DNA of 64,000 nucleotides from Pseudomonas fluorescens (GTDB lineage Bacteria; Pseudomonadota; Gammaproteobacteria; Pseudomonadales; Pseudomonadaceae): NCBI RefSeq assembly GCF_900215245.1, contig NZ_LT907842.1, positions 5,208,001 to 5,272,000 of the forward strand, read 5' to 3'. Shown piece by piece: positions 45,928 to 55,295 of this stretch (position 1 is its first letter; each line of letters starts with the position of its first letter). The notes under the pieces were generated by a model. It saw only the letters and a program-made list of their open reading frames with translations, ran no database searches and was not told where the DNA came from. The position numbers and the translations under genes were made by a program.

Positions 45928-48900
45928 ATGTCGACAATCCTTGCGAAAGGTAACGTCACGCTTCTTAGCCAGCCCATCAGCCCTCAAGTACCCGCACCGC
46001 CCTTACACGCCCCCGATGAACCTCCTGCTTTCATGGCGCCCGCTGTAACCCCGCGCCCCAGTCGGTCCGAACCCTTTAATACCACGTCACTGCGTCAGTT
46101 GAAGCTGCAGGAACCGTCTGGCCGCACCCGACGTGATACTGCCACTCAAGGTGCAGACGTGCCCGCCAACCGTGGAAAAGGCCGTCTCCGATACCCGGCT
46201 GCGGCTGACGCTGCAACGGCCGACACGGCACTGCAAAAAAAACTGCAGCAGTGGTTGAACACGGGCAAAACGAATGAACTACCTATTCCCAGGAACTCAT
46301 CGGTTGCACCGTTTGTGGAGATGTACAACGACGCGATCAATGAGGCATCCGTCCAGGCCTGGTTCAGCGCTCAAGGCTTGAAGCCGCAAACCATTCGAGA
46401 ATTCAGTGATTGCGTAACGGGCGTAGTGGTGCGCGACGGAAAAGAAACGTTCCAGCGTTTCTCGATCACCGATGGTTCAGGTTGGGGCCAGGTGAGTAAA
46501 CAGGTCAGCGCCTTACAAAAAGTGCTGTCGCCGAATGACCTGGGGTTACCCGGTGTCCCTGGTCCGAGCCTCAGTGCAATGGGACGCGATGTGCTATTGG
46601 ATTTTTATGGGGTAACGCCGCCACACAATGACAAGTCTGCGCCGGTACTGGGCAAGCAACTCAAGCACCACGGATGGCCCAAGATTGCCCAAACCAAACG
46701 CCAGCAGTGGGAAAACCAGTTCAAAGAGCTGTTCGAGTGCCGGCAGGACAACGCCGTACGCACGCGTCTGGTAGAGCAATTTCGATCTCAGTTCACCAAC
46801 GAACCTGACGATAACGTGTTGAACCTGAACGAGCAGCCCGTGATCGTCGAGCCCGGCGCGGCCTTGGACCAGCGCAGTAAAAAAGCGCGTAATCTATTTC
46901 TCGAATTCCTGGGTTCAGCGACATTCCAGGCCTTTCTGAAGAAGGCCGGATTTGATCTACCCGGCAGCGAGTTCAGGATGAGTGAGTTCAGGCTGTCGGA
47001 GGGCGAACTGCAGATGCGCAATCTGGCAGGTGACTGGGTCTCTCTCCAACAACGCTTCGACGAAGAGATTGAGCGGGCGTCGAGAACTGATGACGTAGAA
47101 GGGCATAGCGCCCGCAAGATGAATACGGATTTTGATCAGTTAGTCAAGATGAGCAAAAAAACCGGAGATGCGCTGTACTCAACGCGCACTTACGATGCAC
47201 GTCAGGCCCTGGCGTTTTATGCCCCTGACGTCCCGCAAACCGTTGGCCAGTTACGCATAACGGTGTCATGGTTGGAGACTCGATTGCCGCAGGCCCCATT
47301 GGCGGGTGACTATGCGAGCATGACGCCCTACGGGGAAGGGCAGGCAAGTTTGTCCGATAAAGCCCGTGAAACGCTCACAGGCGCATCAGTCCGGGTCATG
47401 GCATTGTTCAAGGACTTTTCCAGCGCTACGCCAGGTTTCCAGTCCCATTCCGACCCGGACAGTCAACTCGCTGCGTTTTTTGATTCGCCGCAGGCCATCG
47501 TCCTGGCTGAAGAGATCGCCAAGTCGCTTAAATTGTTTGCAGTGGCCGATGGTCAGGTGCTTCCAAGGGCTGACCGTCATCAGCTCTTGGCAACGGCACT
47601 CAAATTCAACGTGGATACAGCTGTGCCAGGCAGGCGAGGGACCGTGGCCGGCTACGCGTTGTATCAGCCGGAAAATCTGGGCCGTACGCTTAAAGAGGTG
47701 CGCGAGAGCGTCGAGAAACATTTGGAAGGCAGAGGTGTCGACGCCAAGGTCTCGGCATTGATGGCCCACCTTTTTCTCGCCCAGTCGGCACCCGAGATGC
47801 TGGTCAAGCGAGACCCCACCGTACCTGCCGATACCGCGCAAGTACTCAACCGCGACCCGGAATTCATCAAGGTCGGCTCTACCGGCTGGATGAACTTGCG
47901 CCTTGGCTGTGCGATAGCGGGCGATGCACGGTTGAACCTCACACAAGCCATGGCTCTGGCTCGCAAGGACGCCGCAGGGCCTAACCAAGAGGCGTTGATC
48001 AAGGAGCTGGGCGTCCAGCCGCTGCTGGACTGGGCAGTGATGGCGGGCGTTTTTCCCGCGACTTCAGATGGCAAATACTCTGCGGGGGACTACGAGGCTG
48101 CGGCGAAAGCGTTCACCGAGCGCGAAAACCAAACGCGCGAGGCATTCGGCATTTTAATGAACGATCCGCCCACCGAAACAAGCATTTTGATCCAGCAACT
48201 GGCTTTGTTATTTCCAGAGATGACCAAGGATGAGATTAGTAACCTCACGCTTGACGGTATCCCTAATTTAGAATTTTCCGCAGGGGCCATTCGAGCGGAG
48301 CGAAAAAACCGTGCTAATAAGCGGTTGACCGATGTGATTCTGATGAATCAAGCGAACGATAAGCCGTTATTGGGTAAACAGGATAGTTGGACGGATAACG
48401 CATTTATTCATCGCGACGTTTCGATGGCCACCTTTAAAGAGCGCCTCAAGCAACTGCCAAACATTAAGTCGTTAGTGCCCTCCGCAGTTGACAAATACAT
48501 CACCGAGGCCCGACCAGCCCACTTGACGGCATTGAAGCTGATGTTCACGGAATTACCCCTCAAGCAGCGCATGGCGTTGGAGAGGTCGAAGGACGTTCAG
48601 CTCTATAGTTTGCGCCAAGCGACCGGAGACGACCTGGCGCAAGACAGTCAGCCGGATTCAAAGGTAAGCAACAGCCGGGGTGTCCATGGCGTCTTGTTGC
48701 GCTACGAAACAGGCGAGGCCATGCCCAAGTACGGTTATTACGAGGTTTTCCCCAACTCGAGAACGATGATTGAACGCACGGATTTGCCCGATACGTTGAT
48801 GCTCGACGGTGAGATCAAAAAGGGTGTGAAACCCTACGGACCTTTCGCCAGCGTCAATACCCAATACCGTAAGGGCACGATGTTGCCGTTCGATTTCGAC

Positions 48901-49737
48901 GCCTATCGATCAGGCTCCGCGCCACGCTCCGGGGTGAAATCGGAGGTGATCATCGAGAAGCTTGGCGATCCGTTAGAGAGGCCACCAGCCCACACTCACC
49001 ATCGCGTACCCGATACCTTTACGTCTTCCATCACTGCTCAAATAGTGCAAAAACTGCAGGCCTATAGTTTTGACGAAAACCGTGTTGGGCTGATCGCCTA
49101 TGCCAACCAACCGACAGCGCTGCACCGACGTACTTTTCCGTTTACAACGAGCAGCTTGTTCACTGCTGAGAATGCTCGAATGGTACTGAGCCTGATCCCT
49201 TATGTGGGCGCCATTGCTGATTTGGTGGAGGGCAACATAGAAGCCGGCGCGAAAGGCCTGGCGATTGACCTTCTGTCTTTTCTTGCCACGGGCGGGTGGT
49301 CGGGGGCAAAGAATTTTGCCAAGGGTTTGAAAATGTTGATTCCTTTTAATGGCAAGCCATTCACCATGGCCGGGCTGAAAGGGGGCGCGTCATTGATTCG
49401 CGGCCAGTTCAATCCGCTGGAAAGCATTCCTGAGCTATTACGGGTGGGGCCGAAGGGCGTTAAGGTGCTGAGAAAGATCGCTAACGGCGCACCGTTTCAT
49501 ATCGGTTCGAATGTTTATGTGCCGGCCAAGGCTATCGTGCAGTGGAAATGGACCCTGGACGCTTCGGGTACCCAGTTTGCCCGCCCATCGGACGGAAAAT
49601 TTCCAGGCGCCCGCAAAGGCTTCAGCGGGAAGAAGCAAGTCTTGGCGGTGCAGAAGAACGGCTCGTGGTACGCGATCAATCCCATTAGCAACAGGCCTGA
49701 AGCGACGCCGCTTGAGCAGTTCACCCCTGAATCCTGA
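45928..49737 (+). CDS. Large protein of unknown function, paralogue B
   Basis: A 1269-residue paralogue of the preceding gene. Shared blocks include WFSAQGL with SGWGQVS, LLDFYGVTPP, RGTVAGYALYQPENLGRTL, VGSTGWMNLRL, YYEVFPNSRTMIERTDLP, YGPF with LPFDFDAY, VIIEKLGDPLE, the hydrophobic LIPYVGAIADLVEGNIEAG (about 1090) and the terminal GSWYAINPISNRPEATPL. The N-terminal 100 residues are Pro/Arg-rich without a signal peptide. Extra length comes from insertions in the first half. Some stretches (for example 48180-48350) are visibly AT-richer than neighbours, compatible with acquired or fast-evolving sequence. GAGAG precedes the ATG. No immunity-like small gene adjoins it. Confidence 0.85.
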   Translation: MSTILAKGNVTLLSQPISPQVPAPPLHAPDEPPAFMAPAVTPRPSRSEPFNTTSLRQLKLQEPSGRTRRDTATQGADVPANRGKGRLRYPAAADAATADTALQKKLQQWLNTGKTNELPIPRNSSVAPFVEMYNDAINEASVQAWFSAQGLKPQTIREFSDCVTGVVVRDGKETFQRFSITDGSGWGQVSKQVSALQKVLSPNDLGLPGVPGPSLSAMGRDVLLDFYGVTPPHNDKSAPVLGKQLKHHGWPKIAQTKRQQWENQFKELFECRQDNAVRTRLVEQFRSQFTNEPDDNVLNLNEQPVIVEPGAALDQRSKKARNLFLEFLGSATFQAFLKKAGFDLPGSEFRMSEFRLSEGELQMRNLAGDWVSLQQRFDEEIERASRTDDVEGHSARKMNTDFDQLVKMSKKTGDALYSTRTYDARQALAFYAPDVPQTVGQLRITVSWLETRLPQAPLAGDYASMTPYGEGQASLSDKARETLTGASVRVMALFKDFSSATPGFQSHSDPDSQLAAFFDSPQAIVLAEEIAKSLKLFAVADGQVLPRADRHQLLATALKFNVDTAVPGRRGTVAGYALYQPENLGRTLKEVRESVEKHLEGRGVDAKVSALMAHLFLAQSAPEMLVKRDPTVPADTAQVLNRDPEFIKVGSTGWMNLRLGCAIAGDARLNLTQAMALARKDAAGPNQEALIKELGVQPLLDWAVMAGVFPATSDGKYSAGDYEAAAKAFTERENQTREAFGILMNDPPTETSILIQQLALLFPEMTKDEISNLTLDGIPNLEFSAGAIRAERKNRANKRLTDVILMNQANDKPLLGKQDSWTDNAFIHRDVSMATFKERLKQLPNIKSLVPSAVDKYITEARPAHLTALKLMFTELPLKQRMALERSKDVQLYSLRQATGDDLAQDSQPDSKVSNSRGVHGVLLRYETGEAMPKYGYYEVFPNSRTMIERTDLPDTLMLDGEIKKGVKPYGPFASVNTQYRKGTMLPFDFDAYRSGSAPRSGVKSEVIIEKLGDPLERPPAHTHHRVPDTFTSSITAQIVQKLQAYSFDENRVGLIAYANQPTALHRRTFPFTTSSLFTAENARMVLSLIPYVGAIADLVEGNIEAGAKGLAIDLLSFLATGGWSGAKNFAKGLKMLIPFNGKPFTMAGLKGGASLIRGQFNPLESIPELLRVGPKGVKVLRKIANGAPFHIGSNVYVPAKAIVQWKWTLDASGTQFARPSDGKFPGARKGFSGKKQVLAVQKNGSWYAINPISNRPEATPLEQFTPES

Positions 49738-49744
49738 CAGCTGC

Positions 49745-49787
49745 CCCAGGCGTTCGGAGGCCCTTGAGGGCCACCCGGACGCCTGGG
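49745..49787. terminator. Strong hairpin between paralogue B and efeM
   Basis: CCCAGGCG pairs with CGCCTGGG, with an inner GGCCC/GGGCC stem. It lies between two convergent genes and can block transcription from both sides. Confidence 0.7.
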
Positions 49788-49794
49788 CGCTGTA

Positions 49795-50613
49795 TCAGTT
49801 CAAACCCAGCTTGCCACGCAGGGTCGAGAGGTCTTCAGCCAGGGTGTTGACCGGACCCACGAGTGCCTTGCGGTCGTTTTCCTTGACCTTGTCGTAGGTC
49901 TCATAGCCGCCATCCTTGGTTTTGTATTTGGCCAGGATCTTGTCCACGGTGGCGAAGTTCTTGTCGACCTTGGCCAGGAAAGCCTTGTCTTGTTTCTCGA
50001 TCTGGCCACGGAACAGGTCGACGATTTTCTTCGCGCCGTCGATGTTGCCCTGAAAGTCATACAGGTCGGTGTGACTGTAGCGGTCCTCTTCACCGGATAT
50101 CTTGGTGGCGGCGACTTCTTCGAGCAATGCGGCGGCACCGCCGACGACTTTTTCGGGGGGGAAGGTCAGGCCATCGACACGGGTTTTCAAGTCGTTGACG
50201 TCGGTGTTGAGCTTGGCGGTCAGCGTCTCCAGGCCTTTGGTGGTGTTCTGCGAGAACAACACGTATTCGATGCGGTGGAAGCCGGTGAAGTCTTCGGCGG
50301 TCACGCCTTTTTCGTGGTCATCGACGCGCGAGTCGATTGAGGCGTCGAGGTCGCTGAACAGCTCGGCAATCGGCTCGATGGACTCATAGTGCACGCGGGT
50401 TGGCGCGTAGAGCTTCTTGGCGGTGGCCAGGTCGCCTTGGTTGATTGCATCGGTGAATGCTTTGGTCTGGGTGACCAGCTCACCAATTTCTTCGGTGACG
50501 TAGATCTTGTAGTCCGAAACCGGGCCGACCAGGTCCAGCGGCGCAGTCGCGGCGAATGCAGCGAGCGGCGAAAGGCTCATTAACAACGACAACGCAATAA
50601 TCGACTTCTTCAT
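49795..50613 (-). CDS. efeM: Periplasmic imelysin-type iron protein EfeM
   Basis: A 272-residue protein with a Sec signal peptide ending near AAFAAT and a single M75/imelysin domain. HRIEY at about residue 117 is the HxxE metal motif, and [17 protein letters not shown] is a second conserved block. It lacks the cupredoxin domain of EfeO, so it is the EfeM form. It probably supplies iron to the EfeU permease. It follows efeB by 25 nt. The ATG at 50613 is chosen because the signal peptide starts there. Confidence 0.88.
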   Translation of the reverse strand: MKKSIIALSLLMSLSPLAAFAATAPLDLVGPVSDYKIYVTEEIGELVTQTKAFTDAINQGDLATAKKLYAPTRVHYESIEPIAELFSDLDASIDSRVDDHEKGVTAEDFTGFHRIEYVLFSQNTTKGLETLTAKLNTDVNDLKTRVDGLTFPPEKVVGGAAALLEEVAATKISGEEDRYSHTDLYDFQGNIDGAKKIVDLFRGQIEKQDKAFLAKVDKNFATVDKILAKYKTKDGGYETYDKVKENDRKALVGPVNTLAEDLSTLRGKLGLN

Positions 50614-50638
50614 GTGACGTATCCGCTCTGAGTTTGTT

Positions 50639-51946
50639 TTAAGTGTTGGCAGTGGTTTGAGGGTGCGTTGCAGCGAGTAGCGTGCGCCCAATGAAATCCT
50701 TGGGCCCGACGACCCCCGGCAAGGTGAAGAAGTACCCGCCGCCGACCGGCTTGAGGTATTCCTCCAGAGGCTCGCCGTTGAGCCGGGTTTGCACGCTGAT
50801 AAAGCCTTTCTCCAGGTCAGCCTGGTAGCAGATGAACAACAGCCCCATGTCCAGCTGACCGTTTTTGTTGACGCCGTTGGAGTAGTTGAACGGCCGACGC
50901 AGGATCAGGTTGGCCTGAGTCTGCGGGGTGCGTGGGTTGGCCAGGCGGATGTGGGCATCGAGCTTGGTCAATTTGCCTTCCGGGTCCTTGCTGTAATCAG
51001 GCACCTGGGTTTCTTTGTCGCCGTCCATCGGCGCGCCCGTCGGTTTGACGCGGCCGATGATGCTTTCCTGTTCTTGCAACGGTGTGCGGTCCCAGCGCTC
51101 GACGAAGTTGCGGATGATCCGCACGGCCTGATAGCTGCCATTGGCGGCCCAGGCCGGTTCGTCGTTGCCGGGCTGCACCCAGACAATCTGGTCCATGGCC
51201 TTGTTGTCGTTGGAATTGGGGTTGGCCGAACCGTCACGAAAGCCCAGGAAGTTACGCGCGCTCTGCGCAGGCTCGCCAGGCTTGGCGGGGGCCTGTGGCG
51301 GTACGCTGCCTTCCTGTTTCCAGCGCACCAGCAGCAGGTCCGGCAGGTTCTTCACGATGTCGCGCAGGGCGTGGATATTGGTGTCTGGCGTGTTGGAGGA
51401 AAATTGCAGGCTCAGGTCGCCGTGGCACTGTGCTGGTTCTAACGCGTCATTGGGGAAGCCGACCATGCGGATCAGGCGCTTGGGTTTGACGGCGCTGAGG
51501 CCGAAGCGCTCATCGAAGAGCGACTCGCCGACGGAGACGGTGATGGTCAGGTTATCCGGTGTCACGACCGGGCCGAGAATGCCGGAGTCGGTGGGCGGCA
51601 GTTTCGGGTCGACTTGCGGCACGGTGCCGCCGGTCATCAGGAAGCGGATGCGCTCGTTCAACGTGCGGAACAGGCGCTCGAGGTCTTCGCGGTCGCTGGC
51701 CAGTACGTCGAACGCGACCAGCATGCCGCAGGCCGGGCGCGGTGTGACGATGCCGCTCTGGTGCTTGCCGAAAAAGTCCTGGTGGTCCTGGGTCTTGTCA
51801 CTGCGCGGTGCGGTGGTGACCTGTTCGGCGGCGGCGGCCGCCATGGCCGGGCAGGTCAGGGTGCTACCGGCAATCGCGGCACCGGTGGCGGCCATGCCCA
51901 GCAGGACACGGCGGCGTTGCGCTGAAAATTGTTCTGAATCACTCAT
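50639..51946 (-). CDS. efeB: Deferrochelatase / Dyp-type peroxidase EfeB
   Basis: A 435-residue Dyp-type heme peroxidase. A Tat signal is visible ([17 protein letters not shown]), so it is exported folded with heme. GFRDGSANP holds the GxxDG catalytic aspartate; the proximal histidine is in [11 protein letters not shown]. In the Efe system EfeB handles heme or oxidises Fe(II) before uptake. It starts 14 nt after efeO. Confidence 0.94.
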   Translation of the reverse strand: MSDSEQFSAQRRRVLLGMAATGAAIAGSTLTCPAMAAAAAEQVTTAPRSDKTQDHQDFFGKHQSGIVTPRPACGMLVAFDVLASDREDLERLFRTLNERIRFLMTGGTVPQVDPKLPPTDSGILGPVVTPDNLTITVSVGESLFDERFGLSAVKPKRLIRMVGFPNDALEPAQCHGDLSLQFSSNTPDTNIHALRDIVKNLPDLLLVRWKQEGSVPPQAPAKPGEPAQSARNFLGFRDGSANPNSNDNKAMDQIVWVQPGNDEPAWAANGSYQAVRIIRNFVERWDRTPLQEQESIIGRVKPTGAPMDGDKETQVPDYSKDPEGKLTKLDAHIRLANPRTPQTQANLILRRPFNYSNGVNKNGQLDMGLLFICYQADLEKGFISVQTRLNGEPLEEYLKPVGGGYFFTLPGVVGPKDFIGRTLLAATHPQTTANT

Positions 51947-51960
51947 GTGTTAGCTCGTCT

Positions 51961-53163
51961 TCACTGCAGGCCGGAAAGGCCAAGGGCGGGGTCGATTCCA
52001 TCGAGTGCAACGGCCAGAGCCTTGGCCTTGTCGGCGATCTGCTTGCGCTGATCGGCGGTAACGCTGTCATACGCGCTATAGCCGTTATCGGTCTTCAAAC
52101 CATTGAGTTCGGCGTCGAACGCTTCGAGAGCGCTGTCGATTTTCGGCAGCACGTCAGGCGCGGATTTGCTCAGCAACGGGCGCATCAACTCCACCACCTT
52201 GTGGGCGGCTTGCAGGTTGGCGGCAAAGCCATTCAAGTCGATATGGCTGTAGCGTTCCTCTTCACCGCTGGCGGCACGAACATCCGCCAGGCTATTGAGG
52301 TTGCGCACCACAATGCTCACCAGTTGCTCGGGTGGCAGCGACTGGGCCAGCAGTTGTTGCTTGAGCGCGGTGACGTCGCTGAGCAGACGTTGAGCGACCG
52401 GCGCCAGGCCCGCCAGATTGCGCTGCTCGAACAGGCTGTATTCCAGGCGGTGGAAGCCGCTGAAGGCGGGGTCCTGCTCGCGCTTTTCAAAGTAGTCGGC
52501 GCGGGCGTTGATCGCGTTATCCAGTTCGGCCAGGCGCTGCGACGCCGGCGCCAGTCGCTGATACGCCTCACGGGCTGGCACATACAGCGCCTGGGCCTGG
52601 GCCAGGTCGCCGGCCTGAATGGCTTGCTCCAGCGCGGTCACCGCCTTGATCAGTGCACTGCCCTGGCTGCTCAGGTACACGCGAAACTCCGACAGCGGGC
52701 CGATAAAGGCCACCATCGACGGCTTGGCCTTGGCCTGGGCGTCCGACTCCGCGGTCGGTGTGACGTGCAACGTACCGCGTGGGTTGCTCAGCAAGCCGCA
52801 CGTGATCGCATAGTCGCCGGGCTGCAGGTTGGCGTTGATGATCTGGCTTAACCCCGGGGCGATATTTTCGCGTTCTTCGATCACCAGTACGCCGTCGAGG
52901 ATTTCCCATTCCACCGCCCGGTCGGAGCGGTTGATGATGCGAAAGCTCGCGCGCCCGGCGGGCACGGTCAATTCATTGGGTTCGCAGGCATGCCCATGGA
53001 TGGTCACGGCAATTTCATTGTGGTTGGTCTGCCGTTTGGCGGCCGCCAACTGTGAGGCGTAGTAGAACAGCGCACCGGCGGCGATCATCACCACCACTGA
53101 GCCGGCCACCGCCCAGCGCAGGGCGCGGGAAGACGGTGCCGGTTGAGGGGTTTGGTTGGACAA
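51961..53163 (-). CDS. efeO: Membrane-anchored EfeO (cupredoxin plus imelysin)
   Basis: A 400-residue protein. A hydrophobic segment at about 15-35 lacks a clear cleavage site and probably anchors it. Residues 48-135 form the cupredoxin domain (HGHACEPNELTVPAG and ITCGLLSNP match EfeO metal-site blocks). Residues 148-400 are the imelysin domain with HRLEY. It is thought to bind and oxidise ferrous iron for EfeU. The start is TTG at 53163, 10 nt after the efeU stop; weak initiation is expected. Confidence 0.92.
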   Translation of the reverse strand: MSNQTPQPAPSSRALRWAVAGSVVVMIAAGALFYYASQLAAAKRQTNHNEIAVTIHGHACEPNELTVPAGRASFRIINRSDRAVEWEILDGVLVIEERENIAPGLSQIINANLQPGDYAITCGLLSNPRGTLHVTPTAESDAQAKAKPSMVAFIGPLSEFRVYLSSQGSALIKAVTALEQAIQAGDLAQAQALYVPAREAYQRLAPASQRLAELDNAINARADYFEKREQDPAFSGFHRLEYSLFEQRNLAGLAPVAQRLLSDVTALKQQLLAQSLPPEQLVSIVVRNLNSLADVRAASGEEERYSHIDLNGFAANLQAAHKVVELMRPLLSKSAPDVLPKIDSALEAFDAELNGLKTDNGYSAYDSVTADQRKQIADKAKALAVALDGIDPALGLSGLQ

Positions 53164-53173
53164 GAGACGGTCC

Positions 53174-54019
53174 TTACTGGCTGGAAACGGAAGAGGGTTT
53201 GGTGACAGGCCTGGCGGGCGCCGAGGGCAGGAAGAACATCACCAGCGCCACCACCAGATAAATCAGATAGGCACCCAGGGTGCTGACCGTCGGCGCCTCC
53301 TGGTACCCGAACATACCGGCCAGGACTGAGCCCAGCGGGCTGTCCATCGGCAGTGCGGTACTGAAGTCGAACAGCACGGTTTGCAGGTGGTTCCACACGC
53401 CGGCTTCGTGCAGGGCTTGCACCGAATTAGCCAGGATGCCGGCGGCTACCACCAGGATGAACAGGCCGGTCCAGCGGAAAAAAGCGCCAAGGTTCAGGCG
53501 CATGCTGCCGCTGTAGATCAGGAACCCGACGATGATCGCCAGGATCAGGCCGAGCAGGGCGCCAATCGGCGCGCCCGGGCCTTCGCTCTGCTGGAACACC
53601 GCCAGCAGGAAGAACACTGTCTCCAGGCCTTCGCGCGCCACGGCGAAAAACACCATGGCGATCAGCGCAATTACCTGATGCCGGGAGCCGGCGAGCGCGT
53701 GGTCCAGGGATTCGTGCAGGGAATGCTTGATGGAGCGCGCGACTTTGCGCATCCAGAACACCATGGAGCTGAGGATGCCCACGGCCACCAGGCCTACGAC
53801 ACCTTCGAACAGTTCCTGCTGTTTTTGCGGGAATTCAGCGCTGACCAGCTCCAGGCCACCGCCTACCAGCAAGGCGAGGGCGGCGGCTAGGAATACGCCG
53901 ATCCACACGGCGGGCATCCACTGGCCGCGGCCGGTTTGTTGCAGGTAGCTGGCGATGATGCCAACGATCAACGCAGCTTCAATACCTTCGCGCAGCATGA
54001 TTAAAAAGGGAACGAGCAT
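53174..54019 (-). CDS. efeU: Ferrous iron permease EfeU (FTR1 family)
   Basis: A 281-residue, seven-helix oxidase-dependent iron permease. The two REXXE iron motifs are REGIE at about residues 10-14 and REGLE at about 140-144. The ATG at 54019 starts at MLVPFLIMLREGIEAALIVG, the usual N-terminus. First gene of efeUOBM, preceded by a Fur-box-like site. Confidence 0.94.
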   Translation of the reverse strand: MLVPFLIMLREGIEAALIVGIIASYLQQTGRGQWMPAVWIGVFLAAALALLVGGGLELVSAEFPQKQQELFEGVVGLVAVGILSSMVFWMRKVARSIKHSLHESLDHALAGSRHQVIALIAMVFFAVAREGLETVFFLLAVFQQSEGPGAPIGALLGLILAIIVGFLIYSGSMRLNLGAFFRWTGLFILVVAAGILANSVQALHEAGVWNHLQTVLFDFSTALPMDSPLGSVLAGMFGYQEAPTVSTLGAYLIYLVVALVMFFLPSAPARPVTKPSSVSSQ

Positions 54020-54060
54020 TCGGCACCGTATCAAGACTGTTGAAGATGCTAATTTGTAAC

Positions 54061-54077
54061 ATAATGATACTCATTAC
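54061..54077. promoter_or_regulatory. Fur-box-like site upstream of efeU
   Basis: ATAATGATACTCATTAC agrees with 15 of the 19 positions of the Fur consensus when one flanking base on each side is included. It lies about 42 bp before the efeU start, in the spacer shared with the divergent AraC gene. Iron repression of efeUOBM is inferred. Confidence 0.72.
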
Positions 54078-54186
54078 TAAACAGTGAATATTGACCTTTG
54101 CTGAACTGCGGCTGAACGGTGGTGGCGAATCGCAACCGCCCTTATGATGCTCATCCTCTTTTGTAGCGTTGAATAGCCCAACTCCC

Positions 54187-55212
54187 ATGGCGGAAAAAGA
54201 CACCATCTCCATCCATCTGGTCCGTGAGGCCTTGCTGCAAAGTTGCGCCCCCGGTGCGGCCACGGTTGAAGTGTTGAGCAAGGTCGGGATCGCCCCGGCA
54301 TGGCTGCAGCAGCCCGACGCTCGGGTGCCGGCCACGGCGTATGCGCGCTTGTGGCGCTTGCTGGCGCGGCGCATGGATGATGAGTTTTTTGGTATGGACC
54401 CGCGCAAGCTCAAGTCCGGCAGCCTCGCGTTCCTGTGCCGCGCCGCGATGGCGCAGCCCAACCTGGGCGCGAGCCTGGAAACCGGCCTGGGGTTTCTATC
54501 CCTGATGCTTGAGCAGATGCCCGCCGAGCTGGTGCGCCAGCAAAGCCTGGCAGAGATTGTGCTGCTGGAGCCCGAGTTGACGCCCCAGCGTGCGTTTACC
54601 TATTTCACTTATTGGATGATCGTCCACGGCGTCGCCTGCTGGCTGGCGGGGCGACGCATTCCGATCCTGGCCATTGAACTGCGTTGCCAGCAGCCCGACT
54701 TCTGTGACGATTATCGTGTGATGTTCTCCGACAACCTGCGGTTTGATCGGCCGCGCACGCGCATGATCTTTTCTGCCGACTGCCTGGACCTGCCGATCAA
54801 GCGCAGCCCGGAAGAACTCAAGCGTTTTCTCGCACACGCGCCGGCCAACATACTGGTCAAGTACCGTGATCCGGATAGCCTGGCTACGCGCATCAAGCAC
54901 GACCTGCGCCAGATGCCCGCCGATACCTGGCCGGAAACCGAGGGCCTGGCGGCCAACTTGTGTATCTCGGCGTCAACCCTGCGGCGTCGCCTGGCGGATG
55001 AGGGCCAGACCTATCAGGGCCTAAAAGACAGCGTGCGCAAGGAACTGGCGATTGTCTGGCTGGCCGAGCCGCACATCAGTTTTGCCGAGATTGCCGCGCG
55101 GTTGGGCTTTGCCGATGCCAGCTCGTTTTATAAGGCGTTTCGGAAATGGTCGGGGTCTAATCCGGGGCATTATCGGAGTTTGATTCTTAACGAGGATGCC
55201 GTAGGAAAGTGA
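54187..55212 (+). CDS. AraC-family regulator with Arabinose_bd-type N-terminus
   Basis: A 341-residue protein. Residues about 15-200 match the ligand domain of OruR/ArgR-like AraC regulators (ATVEVLSKVGIAPAWLQQPD). The C-terminal double HTH contains LAANLCISASTLRRRLADEG and IAARLGFADASSFYKAFRKW. The ATG at 54187 is preferred over a TTG at 54169. Target unknown; it is divergent from efeU and upstream of the KAP gene. Confidence 0.88.
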   Translation: MAEKDTISIHLVREALLQSCAPGAATVEVLSKVGIAPAWLQQPDARVPATAYARLWRLLARRMDDEFFGMDPRKLKSGSLAFLCRAAMAQPNLGASLETGLGFLSLMLEQMPAELVRQQSLAEIVLLEPELTPQRAFTYFTYWMIVHGVACWLAGRRIPILAIELRCQQPDFCDDYRVMFSDNLRFDRPRTRMIFSADCLDLPIKRSPEELKRFLAHAPANILVKYRDPDSLATRIKHDLRQMPADTWPETEGLAANLCISASTLRRRLADEGQTYQGLKDSVRKELAIVWLAEPHISFAEIAARLGFADASSFYKAFRKWSGSNPGHYRSLILNEDAVGK

Positions 55213-55295
55213 CGGCGGGCTTTAAAACGAAGATGTTTCAGAGCCGCGAGTGGCACGTTTCAACGCGAAAGACCGTGCCAAGGAAGGAGTAGTAA

